A DNA stretch of 64,000 bases from Fundicoccus sp052116145 (GCF_052116145.1 NZ_JBQKLQ010000003.1:186001-250000), one strand, 5' to 3'. Shown: positions 32,362 through 42,330, numbered from the stretch's first letter. Program-made: numbers and translations. Notes: generated by a model from the letters alone, not told the origin.

Positions 32362-34188
32362 TTATTGATAGTACTGTGCTTGAGCATGCCAAAGATCGTA
32401 ATACTTACCCGCTTGTTTAACGAGTTCTTGGTGACTTCCCTTTTGAATAATTTTGCCTTGATCAAAGACTAATATTTCATCACAGAAACGACAACTCGAT
32501 AAGCGATGAGAAATATAAAAAGCTGTTTTGTCAGTGACAATTTCATCAAACTTTTGATAAATTTCAAATTCTGCAACCGGATCTAAGGCAGCCGTCGGTT
32601 CATCCAGAATCATGATGGGTGCATCTTTATACAAGGCACGACTCATGGCAACTTTCTGTGCTTGACCGCCAGAAAGTTGGACGCCTCTGTTATCGAATTC
32701 TTTTCCTAAATGAGTATCTAGTTCCTTAGGTAAGGTCTTCGAGAAGTCCGCTAAACCAACTTCATCCAATGTTGTCATAGCTAAATCCGCATCATAATCC
32801 TGGCTAACCGCAATGTTCTGGCCTAATGTTAAACCTAACAATCGAAAATCTTGAAATACAACAGAAAAAAGTTGGAAATACTCCGTCAATTTATATTTTT
32901 GACTGTCTATTTTATTTAGAGTAATTTCGCCACTGGTTGGATCATACAAACGCATAAGTAGTTTAATGAATGTTGTTTTTCCCGAACCATTCTCGCCAAC
33001 AATTGCATACTTCTTACCGACATCAAAACTGGCTGTAATATCTGACAACACTTTCTGATTTGAGCCAGGATACGAAAAACTCAAGTTCTTGACCTCTAAC
33101 TGATACTGATTATCTAGTCGTTTTTCAATCGGCAGAGAACCTTTAACTTGTTCGTCAGGTAAATCCATAAACTCATAATATTCAACAAGTGTATCCGGTT
33201 GAGATAAAATCATCGCTAAATGTTGAATCAACATCGGTAGATTGGCTAAGACTTGACTCAAGGCACTCGACAGTTGAATAATCTGTCCAACTGGTAAAAA
33301 GCCCAACAGAACGCGCAAGCCAATCAGCGCATAAGCAGCATAATTTAATAGTTGACCAATTATAACCGTCATAATATGCCAACCAACACCAGTTTTGTTC
33401 AAATCTCTTAATAGAAGAGCTGTTGAGTCGTGCATATCTAATTGATTTTGATTGAGCTTCTCTCCCATTTGATAGAGACGTATTTCTTTCCCTGATTCAA
33501 TGTCGGACAGAATATCATTTTCATAGTTATATTTAGCATTAACATTGAGGACGCGTTCGCCAATGTTTTCCATATATTTAGCCGCTTTTTGCGAACCTGT
33601 AAACTGTGAAAAGACGCTCGCTAGAATACCTCCAACGAAAATCAGTAGGACCCAAGGTGTGTTCACCCATGCTAATGAACCCGTCGCACTCGTCGTGCTG
33701 ACATTCCACAAAGGTGTAAGTAGAATTAAGCCCCAAATTGTTCGGATTACGTATTCCATTATGTTAGGAATCCTTACATTCATCAAATAGAGACTTGATT
33801 GCCGCGACAAATTTCCGAACTTAATTCTTTCCAATTTTTGAATCGTTTCTGCATTATCCGCGAAATGATACTGCATTCTTAGCATCTTTTCGTAGGGCAT
33901 TTCGAATAAACGTCGTTGAGTGATTTCATTGAAATTCTCACCTTGGGGTTGGAGCAGAGTACTTACCAACTGTAGGACAGCAAATATACTTAAATATTGA
34001 ATAAGCAAACTAACGATTTGTTCAGTTGCCTGTTGACTTAAAGCATTGACAATCCGACTCATATAAATAAAGCTTAGAAAAGAAATGCTACTGCTACAGA
34101 ACGTTTGCAGAAAAAGTAACAAATAATAACTTTTGCCTGCTTGCCACATATCTTTTAAAGCACGTATAAATAATGTTGAACTCTTCAC
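32362..34188 (-). CDS. ABC exporter half-transporter, second subunit
   Basis: The 608-residue protein has an N-terminal membrane domain (about residues 1-320, roughly six helices) and a C-terminal ATPase with Walker A GENGSGKTTFIKLL, Q-loop VFQDFRLLG, signature LSGGQAQKVAMSRAL, Walker B IMILDEPTAALD and switch ISHRLSS. It starts with GTG overlapping the stop of its partner by one base (TAGTG), with AGGGG upstream. The pair would form a heterodimeric exporter. The membrane-domain block GKEIRLYQMGEKLNQNQ resembles exporters near lantibiotic or peptide genes, but no such peptide gene was seen. Confidence 0.88.
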   Translation of the reverse strand: MKSSTLFIRALKDMWQAGKSYYLLLFLQTFCSSSISFLSFIYMSRIVNALSQQATEQIVSLLIQYLSIFAVLQLVSTLLQPQGENFNEITQRRLFEMPYEKMLRMQYHFADNAETIQKLERIKFGNLSRQSSLYLMNVRIPNIMEYVIRTIWGLILLTPLWNVSTTSATGSLAWVNTPWVLLIFVGGILASVFSQFTGSQKAAKYMENIGERVLNVNAKYNYENDILSDIESGKEIRLYQMGEKLNQNQLDMHDSTALLLRDLNKTGVGWHIMTVIIGQLLNYAAYALIGLRVLLGFLPVGQIIQLSSALSQVLANLPMLIQHLAMILSQPDTLVEYYEFMDLPDEQVKGSLPIEKRLDNQYQLEVKNLSFSYPGSNQKVLSDITASFDVGKKYAIVGENGSGKTTFIKLLMRLYDPTSGEITLNKIDSQKYKLTEYFQLFSVVFQDFRLLGLTLGQNIAVSQDYDADLAMTTLDEVGLADFSKTLPKELDTHLGKEFDNRGVQLSGGQAQKVAMSRALYKDAPIMILDEPTAALDPVAEFEIYQKFDEIVTDKTAFYISHRLSSCRFCDEILVFDQGKIIQKGSHQELVKQAGKYYDLWHAQAQYYQ

Positions 34189-36026
34189 TAGATTACCCCT
34201 CCCACTTCATTTTTAAAAGCTTCTTTTTCAGATTCTGCTTCTAATTCTAGTTGAACAACCTCACGGTAATAATAAGCTTGAGCTTCATATAAACGATAGT
34301 AATCTTTTTCAGCAGCGATTAATTGCTCGTGACTACCCACCTCTGTGATTTCACCTTGTTTCAAATAAATTATTCGGTCGCAAAAGCGCGTGGACGACAA
34401 GCGATGTGAAATAAAAAAAGACAATTTGTCCTGCGAGAAACGTAAATAGTCCTGATAAATTTCGTCTTCAGCTAAGGCATCTAAAGCCGCCGTCGGCTCA
34501 TCCAGAATAAGAACTGGCGCATCTTTATACAACGCTTGAGCTAATTTTACTTTCTGTAATTGCCCACCTGACAGTTGAATCGCTTCGGTCGAGACTTTTC
34601 TAACGATTTGTGTTTGATCTCCCAGCTGCAGTTGAGCAATAATTTTATCGACCCCACTCTGTTCTAAGACACGTTGATAAATCTCGTCGTCGAAAGGCAA
34701 GCCTTGAACAATCGTGTCACGAATTGTATAGGTTAATAAAAAAGCATCTTGAAAAACAGCCGAGAATAGTTCGTAATATGTCTGGATATTAAAGGCTGCT
34801 TGTGGCTGGCCATTAATCAAAATTTCACCTTCATCTGGCTGGAGTAAGCCACAAATCAATTTAATCAAGGTCGTTTTCCCAGCACCATTCTCACCGACAA
34901 CCGCAATTTTCTCACCAGCTTTAAACGTCGCAGATAGATTCTTGAGTGTTGGCTTAGTTTGATTAGGATAAGTATAAGAAATATTCTTCAGCTCAATCGA
35001 AATATCTGAGGTCGGTAAGTCAATGCCTTGATTATGATTAAAAATCGGCGTCTGATTCATAAAGGCATCATAATACTTCATTTCTGATAAATCACGGTCC
35101 ATAATTGCGACTTGGTTAACAAACTGAGTAATTGTACTCGCTAGCAGTGTAATCACACCGATATAGACGACAAATTCGGAAACAGCTAATTGATCATCGG
35201 CAATCAACTGAACACTTTGAAAATAGGCAAAGACTGTAATCAGAATAATACCAAAAGACAAGAATGTATTTTCTGCAAAGACTAGTTTATTCTTAGGTTT
35301 CATCAACTTGCGGTAATCAGCAGTAATCTGTTCTTGAATCTCAGAAAACCAACCAGTCATTTGATATAATCGAACATCTTTTGCTAGACGCAAATCACCA
35401 TATAACCTTCGCATATAGCTGCTCTGCTTATTATTAAACGAAGTCTCTTCCATAATCTTTGGCGCTATTTTCTTGTGTAGCCATTTGAAAATTAACAATC
35501 CTGCAATTAACAAGCTGATAATCACGACATAAAGCTGATCAACTTGTAAAACTAAACTCATATACATCAATATTCCTATTATAGCACTCAATAAACGCGA
35601 CAATTCTTGAATGAAGCGACCAAATAATTGCGCTGGACTACCTACTAAACTGTTTGCCTCTGAATAAATTTTCTGTCCCTCTTCAGACACAATCAATGGA
35701 TAATCGATGTTATAAATGACTTGAGTGATTTTCATCATAATCGATAATCGAAAAACATCACTTTCCGTTTCAAAATAAAACATCAGACGGTTATTTACGA
35801 CGTCTATAAGGCAGATGCTTGTGACCCAAATAGCTAATTCAAATAAAAATTTCTCAACAGAAATCCCCGCTAATAACCATTGAATCACTTGCGCAGATAA
35901 TAATAATTGCATTAGTGGTAAGACTGTTTGAGTTATGACTCGCAAACCAAACCAAAACCAGATAGAACGTTTGTATTCTGTAATTTCTCGACACATATTT
36001 TTAAAGTAATACCATTGTTTTTTCAT
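34188..36026 (-). CDS. ABC exporter half-transporter, first subunit
   Basis: The 612-residue protein has a membrane domain of about six helices followed by an ATPase with Walker A GENGAGKTTLIKL, Q-loop VFQDAFLLT, signature LSGGQLQKVKLAQAL, Walker B VLILDEPTAALD and switch ISHRLSS. The ATG at 36026 has GAGGTG 6 bases upstream; a GTG three codons earlier lies on that site. Both subunits keep the catalytic glutamate after Walker B, so neither ATPase looks degenerate, unlike many heterodimers. The substrate is unknown. Confidence 0.88.
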   Translation of the reverse strand: MKKQWYYFKNMCREITEYKRSIWFWFGLRVITQTVLPLMQLLLSAQVIQWLLAGISVEKFLFELAIWVTSICLIDVVNNRLMFYFETESDVFRLSIMMKITQVIYNIDYPLIVSEEGQKIYSEANSLVGSPAQLFGRFIQELSRLLSAIIGILMYMSLVLQVDQLYVVIISLLIAGLLIFKWLHKKIAPKIMEETSFNNKQSSYMRRLYGDLRLAKDVRLYQMTGWFSEIQEQITADYRKLMKPKNKLVFAENTFLSFGIILITVFAYFQSVQLIADDQLAVSEFVVYIGVITLLASTITQFVNQVAIMDRDLSEMKYYDAFMNQTPIFNHNQGIDLPTSDISIELKNISYTYPNQTKPTLKNLSATFKAGEKIAVVGENGAGKTTLIKLICGLLQPDEGEILINGQPQAAFNIQTYYELFSAVFQDAFLLTYTIRDTIVQGLPFDDEIYQRVLEQSGVDKIIAQLQLGDQTQIVRKVSTEAIQLSGGQLQKVKLAQALYKDAPVLILDEPTAALDALAEDEIYQDYLRFSQDKLSFFISHRLSSTRFCDRIIYLKQGEITEVGSHEQLIAAEKDYYRLYEAQAYYYREVVQLELEAESEKEAFKNEVGGVI

Positions 36027-36216
36027 ATTTTTCACCTCATAACGATCATACTACCAAATAACTGATAGAACTATTCTGTGGAACGAGTGGTTGTTTTTGT
36101 GAATTAAACGGTCAGTTCATACTCTTTCCTCTTATTATATGCGTTTGGTGTTTGTTGTCTGGACTAAATTAAAGTATAATGAGAGAAATAATTACAGAAT
36201 AGTGAGGGATGTCCAC

Positions 36217-37698
36217 ATGCAGTATAAAAGTACCCGTAATAATCAGTATCTTGTGTCTGCTTCGGAGGCAATCATTAAAGGTCTTGCTGACGATGGCGGC
36301 TTATTCGTGCCGACTTCTTTTCCAACCTTCAATTTAGATTGGAATGAATTAAAAGAGTTTTCTTATCAAGAGATGGCAACGTTTGTATTGCGGGCTTTTC
36401 TTGATGATTTTTCTGCTGAACAAGTGCAAGCTTGCGTTGAAGCGGCTTATGACGATAAATTCGATGATCCAGCGATTGCGCCTTTAGTTGAAGTTGGTGG
36501 CAAACATTATCTTGAGTTGTTTCATGGCCCAACAATTGCTTTTAAAGATCAAGCCTTATCGATTTTGCCTCATTTAATGAGCACTGCCAATCAAATTCAA
36601 GACAACAACCGAGACATTGTCATTTTAACCGCTACATCTGGTGATACTGGCAAAGCTGCCATGGCGGGTTTTGCGGATGTACCAGGCACTAAAATCATCG
36701 TTTTCTATCCAAAAGGTGGCGTCAGTTCGATTCAAGAGCAACAAATGGTGTCTCAAGTTGGTGATAATACGTATGTCATCGCAGTCAACGGTAACTTCGA
36801 CCGAGCCCAATCTAAGGTCAAAGAGTTGTTTAACGATGAAACCTTACGCGCTAAATTAGCTGAACACGATACCCAGTTTTCGTCTGCTAACTCGATGAAT
36901 ATTGGTCGTTTAGTGCCACAGATTGTTTATTACTTCTATGCGTACGCGCAAATGGTGAAGCAACAAGCAATTCTACCAGGTGACTTAATCGACTTCTGTG
37001 TTCCTACCGGAAATTTCGGGAATATTCTAGCCGCTTATTACGCTAAACAGTCAGGTGTGCCGATTGATAAACTATTATGTGCCTCGAATGACAACCGGGT
37101 GTTATATGACTTTTTCCATGGTGGTAAGTATGATATCAACCGTGAATTTGAATTAACGATTTCGCCTTCAATGGATATTCTGATTTCAAGTAACTTCGAA
37201 CGCTTAGTCTTCCATGCGATTAACGAGGATGACCGTTTATTGAAAGAGTATATGCAAGAGTTAACTGATCGTAAGAGCTATGCAATTCCTGAGAAATACC
37301 ATGCGAACTTTTCTGAATTTGTCGCGGAATTTGCGACTCAAACAGAAACGATGGAAGAGATTAAGGAAGTCTATGAAAAAACAGGCTACGTGCTAGACCC
37401 ACATACTGCCGTCGCTTCTAAAGCACATCGCAAAGCCAGTCAACAAAGTTTAAGTCATAAGCCCGTTGTGATTATCTCAACGGCTAGTCCTTATAAATTC
37501 CCAGAAGCAGTTTTAAGGGCTCTAGGTATTGAAACGGATGGTTTATCTGATGCAGATTTATTAAATAAATTGAATGAATTGTCTGGTGTTGCTTATCCAG
37601 AAGCCATCGAAGGTTTACTTGAGGCTGAAGTTAGACACAATACAACGATTGATATTGAAGACATGAAAGCCAAAGTTGAAGAAATTGCTTTAGCCTAA
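36217..37698 (+). CDS. thrC: Threonine synthase
   Basis: The 493-residue PLP enzyme makes threonine from O-phosphohomoserine. It has the long-form layout: YKSTRNNQYLVSASEAIIKG at the start, GPTIAFKDQALSILP with the PLP lysine, LTATSGDTGKAAM, KGGVSSIQEQQMV, PTGNFGNILAAYYAKQSGVP and STASPYKFPEAVL. The ATG at 36217 has GAGGG 8 bases upstream; the frame is open for 26 earlier codons without a site. hom and thrB are not in the window. Confidence 0.95.
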   Translation: MQYKSTRNNQYLVSASEAIIKGLADDGGLFVPTSFPTFNLDWNELKEFSYQEMATFVLRAFLDDFSAEQVQACVEAAYDDKFDDPAIAPLVEVGGKHYLELFHGPTIAFKDQALSILPHLMSTANQIQDNNRDIVILTATSGDTGKAAMAGFADVPGTKIIVFYPKGGVSSIQEQQMVSQVGDNTYVIAVNGNFDRAQSKVKELFNDETLRAKLAEHDTQFSSANSMNIGRLVPQIVYYFYAYAQMVKQQAILPGDLIDFCVPTGNFGNILAAYYAKQSGVPIDKLLCASNDNRVLYDFFHGGKYDINREFELTISPSMDILISSNFERLVFHAINEDDRLLKEYMQELTDRKSYAIPEKYHANFSEFVAEFATQTETMEEIKEVYEKTGYVLDPHTAVASKAHRKASQQSLSHKPVVIISTASPYKFPEAVLRALGIETDGLSDADLLNKLNELSGVAYPEAIEGLLEAEVRHNTTIDIEDMKAKVEEIALA

Positions 37699-37710
37699 GT
37701 TGGATTTTTT

Positions 37711-37750
37711 AAAAAACCTGAGTGTCACTGGGACACTTAGGTTTTTTTTT
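37711..37750 (+). terminator. Terminator of thrC
   Basis: AAAAAACCT and AGGTTTTTT pair with an inner AGTGTC/GACACT helix, followed by more T. Confidence 0.92.
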
Positions 37751-37934
37751 GTTAAACAATAGACACTAAAAGAGCGTCATGTTTAAGTTATGCTAGCTGT
37801 TAACCTATGTGTAGTGCAAACCAGCTTTTCTCTACCGAAGTGATTATTAAAAATGATATCAATTTGTCATTCATATTTCATTTCTTTTTATTCAATTAGT
37901 GCTATAATCGTTGGTATTTGAATGAGGTGAAAAA

Positions 37935-38921
37935 TTGAAAATAATCAAAAAAATTATTACTATTGGCTTAATGACATTTTTAGTAGCGTGTCAAGACCAA
38001 GCCCTTGAAGAATCGCTGACAGATCAAGAGAGCACGCCTAGCGAAGCCTCTACCTCCCAAGAAAGTGAATCAATTGCGATTTCGGTTAAGAATAGCTCAC
38101 CAGTCGCAGAAGATGAAAGCGACGAAGAAAGCGAAAACTTTGAAGGTGATTTAGATTATGCTGAATTTGCTTCTATAGAAGATATTGTCTGGAACGAGAT
38201 CAATTCTTATGGATATGACTCGGATTATTTGTCGATTTCGATTTATGATTTTGAAACTGGTGAAGCCTTCCATCTAAACGCGGATATCCCTTCTCACGGC
38301 GCCAGCACCAATAAAGTCGGAACAGCTGTCTTATATTCAGATTTAATCAGCCAAGGTTATTTAACTTGGGACAGCCACTTACCTTTTACCCAAGACTGGT
38401 ATGAAGAAGGTGGAGGAGAAATTACAAACGGTGCTTTCCAAGATAGTTATGCTATTTATGATTTAGTTTATCAATCGCTTTTCTATTCTGATAATACCGC
38501 ATGGAATACTTTAATTAATAATTATTACAGTATGTATGGTGATTTCCAATCTGATTTAATTGCTTTAAGTGACTTAAGTTTTGATAATGGCGACATTTAC
38601 AATTTAAACTTCGCAACATCACGAATGTTAAATGAAATTTTAATTCGCGTCGCAAGCAATCCTGACTATCAAACGATTGTCGATATTATGCTAGAAGCTC
38701 AATCAGGTATTTATTTAAAAATGTATGTCGATGAAGGAATGGCCGCTAAATACGGTCAATACGAAGACGGCAATCACGATACAGGTATTTACTATGAAGA
38801 CGGTGAGCCCGCGTATACAATAGCTGTTATGAGCCGTCACTTAGGTTATATTGACTATTTCCTAGGCGATTTAAACTTACACGTCAAAGAATTCCGCGAA
38901 TACCAACAATTCAATCAGTAA
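37935..38921 (+). CDS. Lipoprotein with class A beta-lactamase-like domain
   Basis: The 328-residue protein has a lipoprotein signal (lipobox LVAC, Cys19), a disordered acidic linker rich in S, E and D (about residues 22-80), and a serine hydrolase domain related to class A beta-lactamases. The SxxK motif is STNK, the SDN motif is present in FYSDNTAWN, and the KTG position reads KYG in AAKYGQYEDGNHDTGIYY. Such proteins act at the cell surface; whether this one hydrolyses beta-lactams or a wall peptide is unknown. The start is TTG with GAGGTGA upstream. It is monocistronic. Confidence 0.82.
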   Translation: MKIIKKIITIGLMTFLVACQDQALEESLTDQESTPSEASTSQESESIAISVKNSSPVAEDESDEESENFEGDLDYAEFASIEDIVWNEINSYGYDSDYLSISIYDFETGEAFHLNADIPSHGASTNKVGTAVLYSDLISQGYLTWDSHLPFTQDWYEEGGGEITNGAFQDSYAIYDLVYQSLFYSDNTAWNTLINNYYSMYGDFQSDLIALSDLSFDNGDIYNLNFATSRMLNEILIRVASNPDYQTIVDIMLEAQSGIYLKMYVDEGMAAKYGQYEDGNHDTGIYYEDGEPAYTIAVMSRHLGYIDYFLGDLNLHVKEFREYQQFNQ

Positions 38922-38927
38922 ATCATT

Positions 38928-38984
38928 AAAAAGACCTAAACATTGGATACGAGTCCTAGACTCCTTCCGACGCTTAGGTCTTTT
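38928..38984 (+). terminator. Terminator after the beta-lactamase-like gene
   Basis: AAAAGACCTAA pairs with TTAGGTCTTTT across a long loop. It also lies just past the stop of the convergent histidine kinase gene and may serve both. Confidence 0.8.
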
Positions 38985-38994
38985 GCTTATTATT

Positions 38995-39729
38995 TTACCC
39001 GGCTTTTTCCAGTAAAGGCAAGGTAATCTCTGTCACAAACACGCCATCTTCCCACTGACGATTGACATGCCCCTTATTTTTGTCAACGGTTTGATCAATT
39101 CTTCTCAGCCCGTAACCTTGACGGTTCACACCTTTCAAAGACATGAAACGTGCTTGCGGATTTTTGAACATTGTATTGGTGACACTAATGTATAAATTAT
39201 TTTTCATTGGCGCAATATACAATCGAATAAAAGGCGCCATACCCTTGGCAGACAATTGCAAGGTCGTAGCTTCGACTGCATTATTCAATAAATTTCCAAT
39301 AATAATCGCTAAATCTACATCTTCAATCGCCAAGTTACGAGGGGCAATCGCTGTCGCATCAAGAGCCACCCCTGCTTCTTGAGCTCGTGTCAATTTAGTA
39401 TTCACCAAGGCATCAATCATTGTATTGCCCGTACGAATAATCGTATCTACCTGATTCATTTCATTAGTCAATTGGCGAATATATTGACGCAACTGCGCTA
39501 ACTGCTTCGTTTCAGTAAATGCTTCCATCACCTGCAAATGATTACGGTAATCATGCCGAATCCCCCGCAACTGACGATAGATGGACTCAACTTCCGTCGC
39601 ATAATCATCCAGTTCTTTCTGCTGCAACTTATGAAAATTCAATTCTTTTCGCTGGTAAATCGTTAACAAAATAAGGCCAATCACTAGACAGCTCAAAGTC
39701 AAGATTAGCCAATTCATACTAGTCATCAT
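38995..39729 (-). CDS. GHKL-type histidine kinase (AgrC/LytTR partner class)
   Basis: The 244-residue kinase has a single N-terminal membrane segment (residues 5-22), a coiled linker, the H-box RHDYRNHLQVM, N-box NLLNNAVEA and a G-box YGLRRIDQ of the GHKL family. AgrC-type kinases usually have six membrane helices; this one lacks that sensor, so it probably senses through another protein or through its one helix. The ATG at 39729 overlaps the regulator's end by 11 bases; the exact start is uncertain (39717 is an alternative). Confidence 0.85.
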   Translation of the reverse strand: MMTSMNWLILTLSCLVIGLILLTIYQRKELNFHKLQQKELDDYATEVESIYRQLRGIRHDYRNHLQVMEAFTETKQLAQLRQYIRQLTNEMNQVDTIIRTGNTMIDALVNTKLTRAQEAGVALDATAIAPRNLAIEDVDLAIIIGNLLNNAVEATTLQLSAKGMAPFIRLYIAPMKNNLYISVTNTMFKNPQARFMSLKGVNRQGYGLRRIDQTVDKNKGHVNRQWEDGVFVTEITLPLLEKAG

Positions 39730-40447
39730 AAAACACCGACTTTCGATAGTATTCAATAAAAGCACTTTGTGTTTGTTTCGCTTGTCGACGTGATAGCGGA
39801 ATCGATTCGCCAGTACTTAATTGAACGTCTTGCTTCAGTAAATGTGTTATAAATTCTAAATTAACATAGTAACTGCGATGAGTTTGGACAAAACGATCAT
39901 CTATTAAATCGGACACTTCTGCCAAACTAATGCGACTAGTAAAACTATCCGTTTGCGTATGAACGAGAATATCACGCTTATTGGCTTCTAAAAACACAAT
40001 CTCGCTTAAATCAAAGCGTACTTGTTCACCCGCCACCTCTAAAATTAAGTATTTGGCTTCTTCTGGTCGCATCGCTATAAAACGTTCTAACACTCTGACA
40101 ATTTTTTCTAACTTAATTGGTTTTAATAAGTAATCTAAAGCTTGAACTTCATAACCCTCCACCGCGTATTCAGCAAAAGCCGTCGCAAAGACTAAAGCCA
40201 TTTGTGGCGCATGTTCACGCAATTTCTTGGCGACTGACATGCCATTTAACTGTGCCATTTCAATATCTAGAAAGGCTAACTCCCAATCTAAATGATCCTC
40301 CAATGCAAATAGAAAAGCTTCGCCACTTAAATAAGTATCCACATGGAGGGTAAGCCCTATTTGCTCTGCCGCTTGATTAAGCAATTGCGTCATATAGGTT
40401 AATTGAATCTGTTCATCATCAACTAAGACAATCTTAATAACTGACAA
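39719..40447 (-). CDS. LytTR-type response regulator
   Basis: The 242-residue regulator has a receiver domain (IKIVLVDDEQIQ, phosphoacceptor Asp in LAFLDIEMAQLNG, Lys in LDYLLKPIKL) and a C-terminal LytTR DNA-binding domain (VFLEANKRDILVHTQ, TSRISLAEVSDL, FVQTHRSYYVNLEFI, IPLSRRQ). The start is TTG with AGGAG 8 bases upstream; the nearby ATG frame stops after six codons. It is upstream of, and overlaps, the GHKL kinase. Such pairs often control surface, peptide or competence genes, but no signal peptide gene is evident. Confidence 0.92.
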   Translation of the reverse strand: MSVIKIVLVDDEQIQLTYMTQLLNQAAEQIGLTLHVDTYLSGEAFLFALEDHLDWELAFLDIEMAQLNGMSVAKKLREHAPQMALVFATAFAEYAVEGYEVQALDYLLKPIKLEKIVRVLERFIAMRPEEAKYLILEVAGEQVRFDLSEIVFLEANKRDILVHTQTDSFTSRISLAEVSDLIDDRFVQTHRSYYVNLEFITHLLKQDVQLSTGESIPLSRRQAKQTQSAFIEYYRKSVFYDD

Positions 40448-40489
40448 CTCTCATTCTCCTTTTCATAAGGACTGCGCGAACTCCTTGTT

Positions 40490-41314
40490 TTATTCAGCAT
40501 CTGAGACTAGCTGAATACTCACTAATTCTGGTCGATTGTAAAATCTTGGGGCTGGTTGATCTTGATATGAGAGACCTCGACTAACAATTAAGGTGCTGTG
40601 GTCGAAAGCAAATCGTCCGCCTGCATACTTGGGAAACATCCCTTGTCCTGGCGCAAAGACACCATTGATTAAACCTGGCACGCGCCACTGTCCACCATGC
40701 GCATGGCCACTTAAAATTAAATTAAATTGATAAGGTAAAAAGTCTTCAATGAATTCAGGTCGGTGACTTAAGAGAATTGAAAATGTTGGCTCACTTGGTC
40801 TTTGTTCTTGCGCTTGAATCAATTGATTAGGATAAACGTGACTTTCTTCTGCATCATCAATCCCACTAATCGCCAATCGATTACCATTTACCTCAATAAC
40901 ATCCGTATCGCCACGCAATACTTTAATCTGGCTATCCATCACTAATTGACGCATTTCAGACACTCGATAAGAATAATATTCATGATTGCCCGTGACGTAA
41001 TAGGCTTGATAGTGTGCGCCGATCCAGCGGATAAAACTTGCAGCCGGTTCTAAAGGTTGTTTCACTTCAAAAATATCTCCACCGAGTAAAATTAAATCAG
41101 GTTTTAAGGCAGTAATGGCTTCTTTTAAAATTTCATGGTCTTCACCATAATAATTATTGTGTAAGTCACTGATATAAACAATTTGAACATCTTGATCGAT
41201 TAAAGAACTTTTCATCGTATATTTACGCGTCAATAATTTGCTATTCAGACCAGCGATCATAAATACACCCAAGGCAGTCGCGACTGCACTCGTGATTAAG
41301 TAGGATTTTTTCAT
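40490..41314 (-). CDS. Membrane-anchored metallophosphoesterase (YkuE-like)
   Basis: The 274-residue protein has one N-terminal membrane segment (about residues 5-22) and a calcineurin-like domain with metal ligands in VYISDLHNNYYG, LILLGGDIFE, YYVTGNHEYYSY, SILLSHRPEF and LILSGHAHGGQWRVPG. It resembles YkuE-type enzymes proposed to act on lipids of the outer leaflet. It follows an AlkD-like gene by 25 bases in the same direction. The substrate is inferred only from family. Confidence 0.9.
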   Translation of the reverse strand: MKKSYLITSAVATALGVFMIAGLNSKLLTRKYTMKSSLIDQDVQIVYISDLHNNYYGEDHEILKEAITALKPDLILLGGDIFEVKQPLEPAASFIRWIGAHYQAYYVTGNHEYYSYRVSEMRQLVMDSQIKVLRGDTDVIEVNGNRLAISGIDDAEESHVYPNQLIQAQEQRPSEPTFSILLSHRPEFIEDFLPYQFNLILSGHAHGGQWRVPGLINGVFAPGQGMFPKYAGGRFAFDHSTLIVSRGLSYQDQPAPRFYNRPELVSIQLVSDAE

Positions 41315-41339
41315 ACAGTTTCTCCTCGCGTTTCATCTG

Positions 41340-42035
41340 TTACAATGTATCATTCATTTGTAAATGTTTGCTGGCTTCGCGCCAGCTTAAAGGGGCTAAA
41401 CGCGATTGGTGAGCCAATAAAAAAGCACGTACCCAAGCTTCGTTAAACTTGGCGTAGTCGCGTAAAGCCCAGCCAATAGCTTTATTAATAAAGAACTCTT
41501 GTGTATTGAAGTTATTTTGAATGCATTGAGCCAATAAGTCGCTATCAGTGGCAGCTTTCATACCCAATTGATGAATAATGGCTGTTCGGCGTAACCAAAT
41601 ATTATCCGCCTGGCTCCATTCAAGCAGTTGAGCTTTCATGGCCTGCGATTGATGAGCCAGTTTTCCGACAATTTTAACTAATGAATCGACGCTATCCCAC
41701 CAAGATTTGCCAGTAATTAACTCTGCTAAGCAGTCTAAATCATCTGCTTTCAAATAGTTTTGTAGCAATTTTAAATAATCAGCTGCCAGCAATTGAAATT
41801 CTCTTTCAGGAGCCTGCCAACACGCTTTAACGAAGGGCCAGTTGATGGTGGCTTCAGTTGGTTGTCGTTTCATTTTCTGACGTTCCTGTTCAAAATAGGG
41901 CTGGGCTAATTGTCGCCTTTGGGGCGTTTTAATTCCGATAAAGGTAAATTGCTGGCGCATATATTGTGACATAGCTGCCGCATTTTCAGGATGATGGTGC
42001 TGCCTTAATAAGTCAAATAAATCTGTTAACTCCAT
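41340..42035 (-). CDS. AlkD-like DNA alkylation repair protein
   Basis: The 231-residue protein is an all-helical HEAT-repeat protein of the DNA alkylation repair (AlkD/AlkC) family, which removes alkylated bases such as 3-methyladenine and 7-methylguanine. Marks are YMRQQFTFIGIKTPQRRQLA, WPFVKACWQAPEREFQLLAA, LITGKSWWDSVDSLVKIVG, WLRRTAIIHQLGMK and FFINKAIGWALRDYAKFNE. The WWDSVD and AIGWALRDYAK motifs include the family's conserved Asp and Arg. It appears to be the first gene of a pair with the phosphoesterase. Confidence 0.9.
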   Translation of the reverse strand: MELTDLFDLLRQHHHPENAAAMSQYMRQQFTFIGIKTPQRRQLAQPYFEQERQKMKRQPTEATINWPFVKACWQAPEREFQLLAADYLKLLQNYLKADDLDCLAELITGKSWWDSVDSLVKIVGKLAHQSQAMKAQLLEWSQADNIWLRRTAIIHQLGMKAATDSDLLAQCIQNNFNTQEFFINKAIGWALRDYAKFNEAWVRAFLLAHQSRLAPLSWREASKHLQMNDTL

Positions 42036-42330
42036 GTAATCCCTCGTTTCCTTTCCATATTCCAGTCTCAGTCAGTTCATTTGGGACTAGCTGTTTTTCT
42101 TTATGGACAGCTTGAGTATTCTTCTATTCTATCATGAAATTGCCAAAGTTAGCTCCTTTTAAATGCTTGCTAGTTAGATTTATTTAACTTATTTCTTGTT
42201 GATTTAATCTGTGCTGTTAGTATTATCTGACAGGTTTCTTACAGAAACTATTCCTTACATGGTGTTTCCTCTTAAGGAACACTTTATAATAAAAGTAGTT
42301 ATATTGAAGTTAATTTAACATCCTAAATAA
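42036..42330. other. Intergenic region upstream of the AlkD-like gene
   Basis: This AT-rich stretch of about 295 bases has no plausible gene or RNA. It probably holds the minus-strand promoter of the AlkD-like gene, which I could not place with confidence. Confidence 0.5.

Noticed and set aside
32362..36026. Lantibiotic or bacteriocin locus around the paired ABC exporters
   Set aside because: No precursor peptide, modification enzyme or immunity gene is found on either side.
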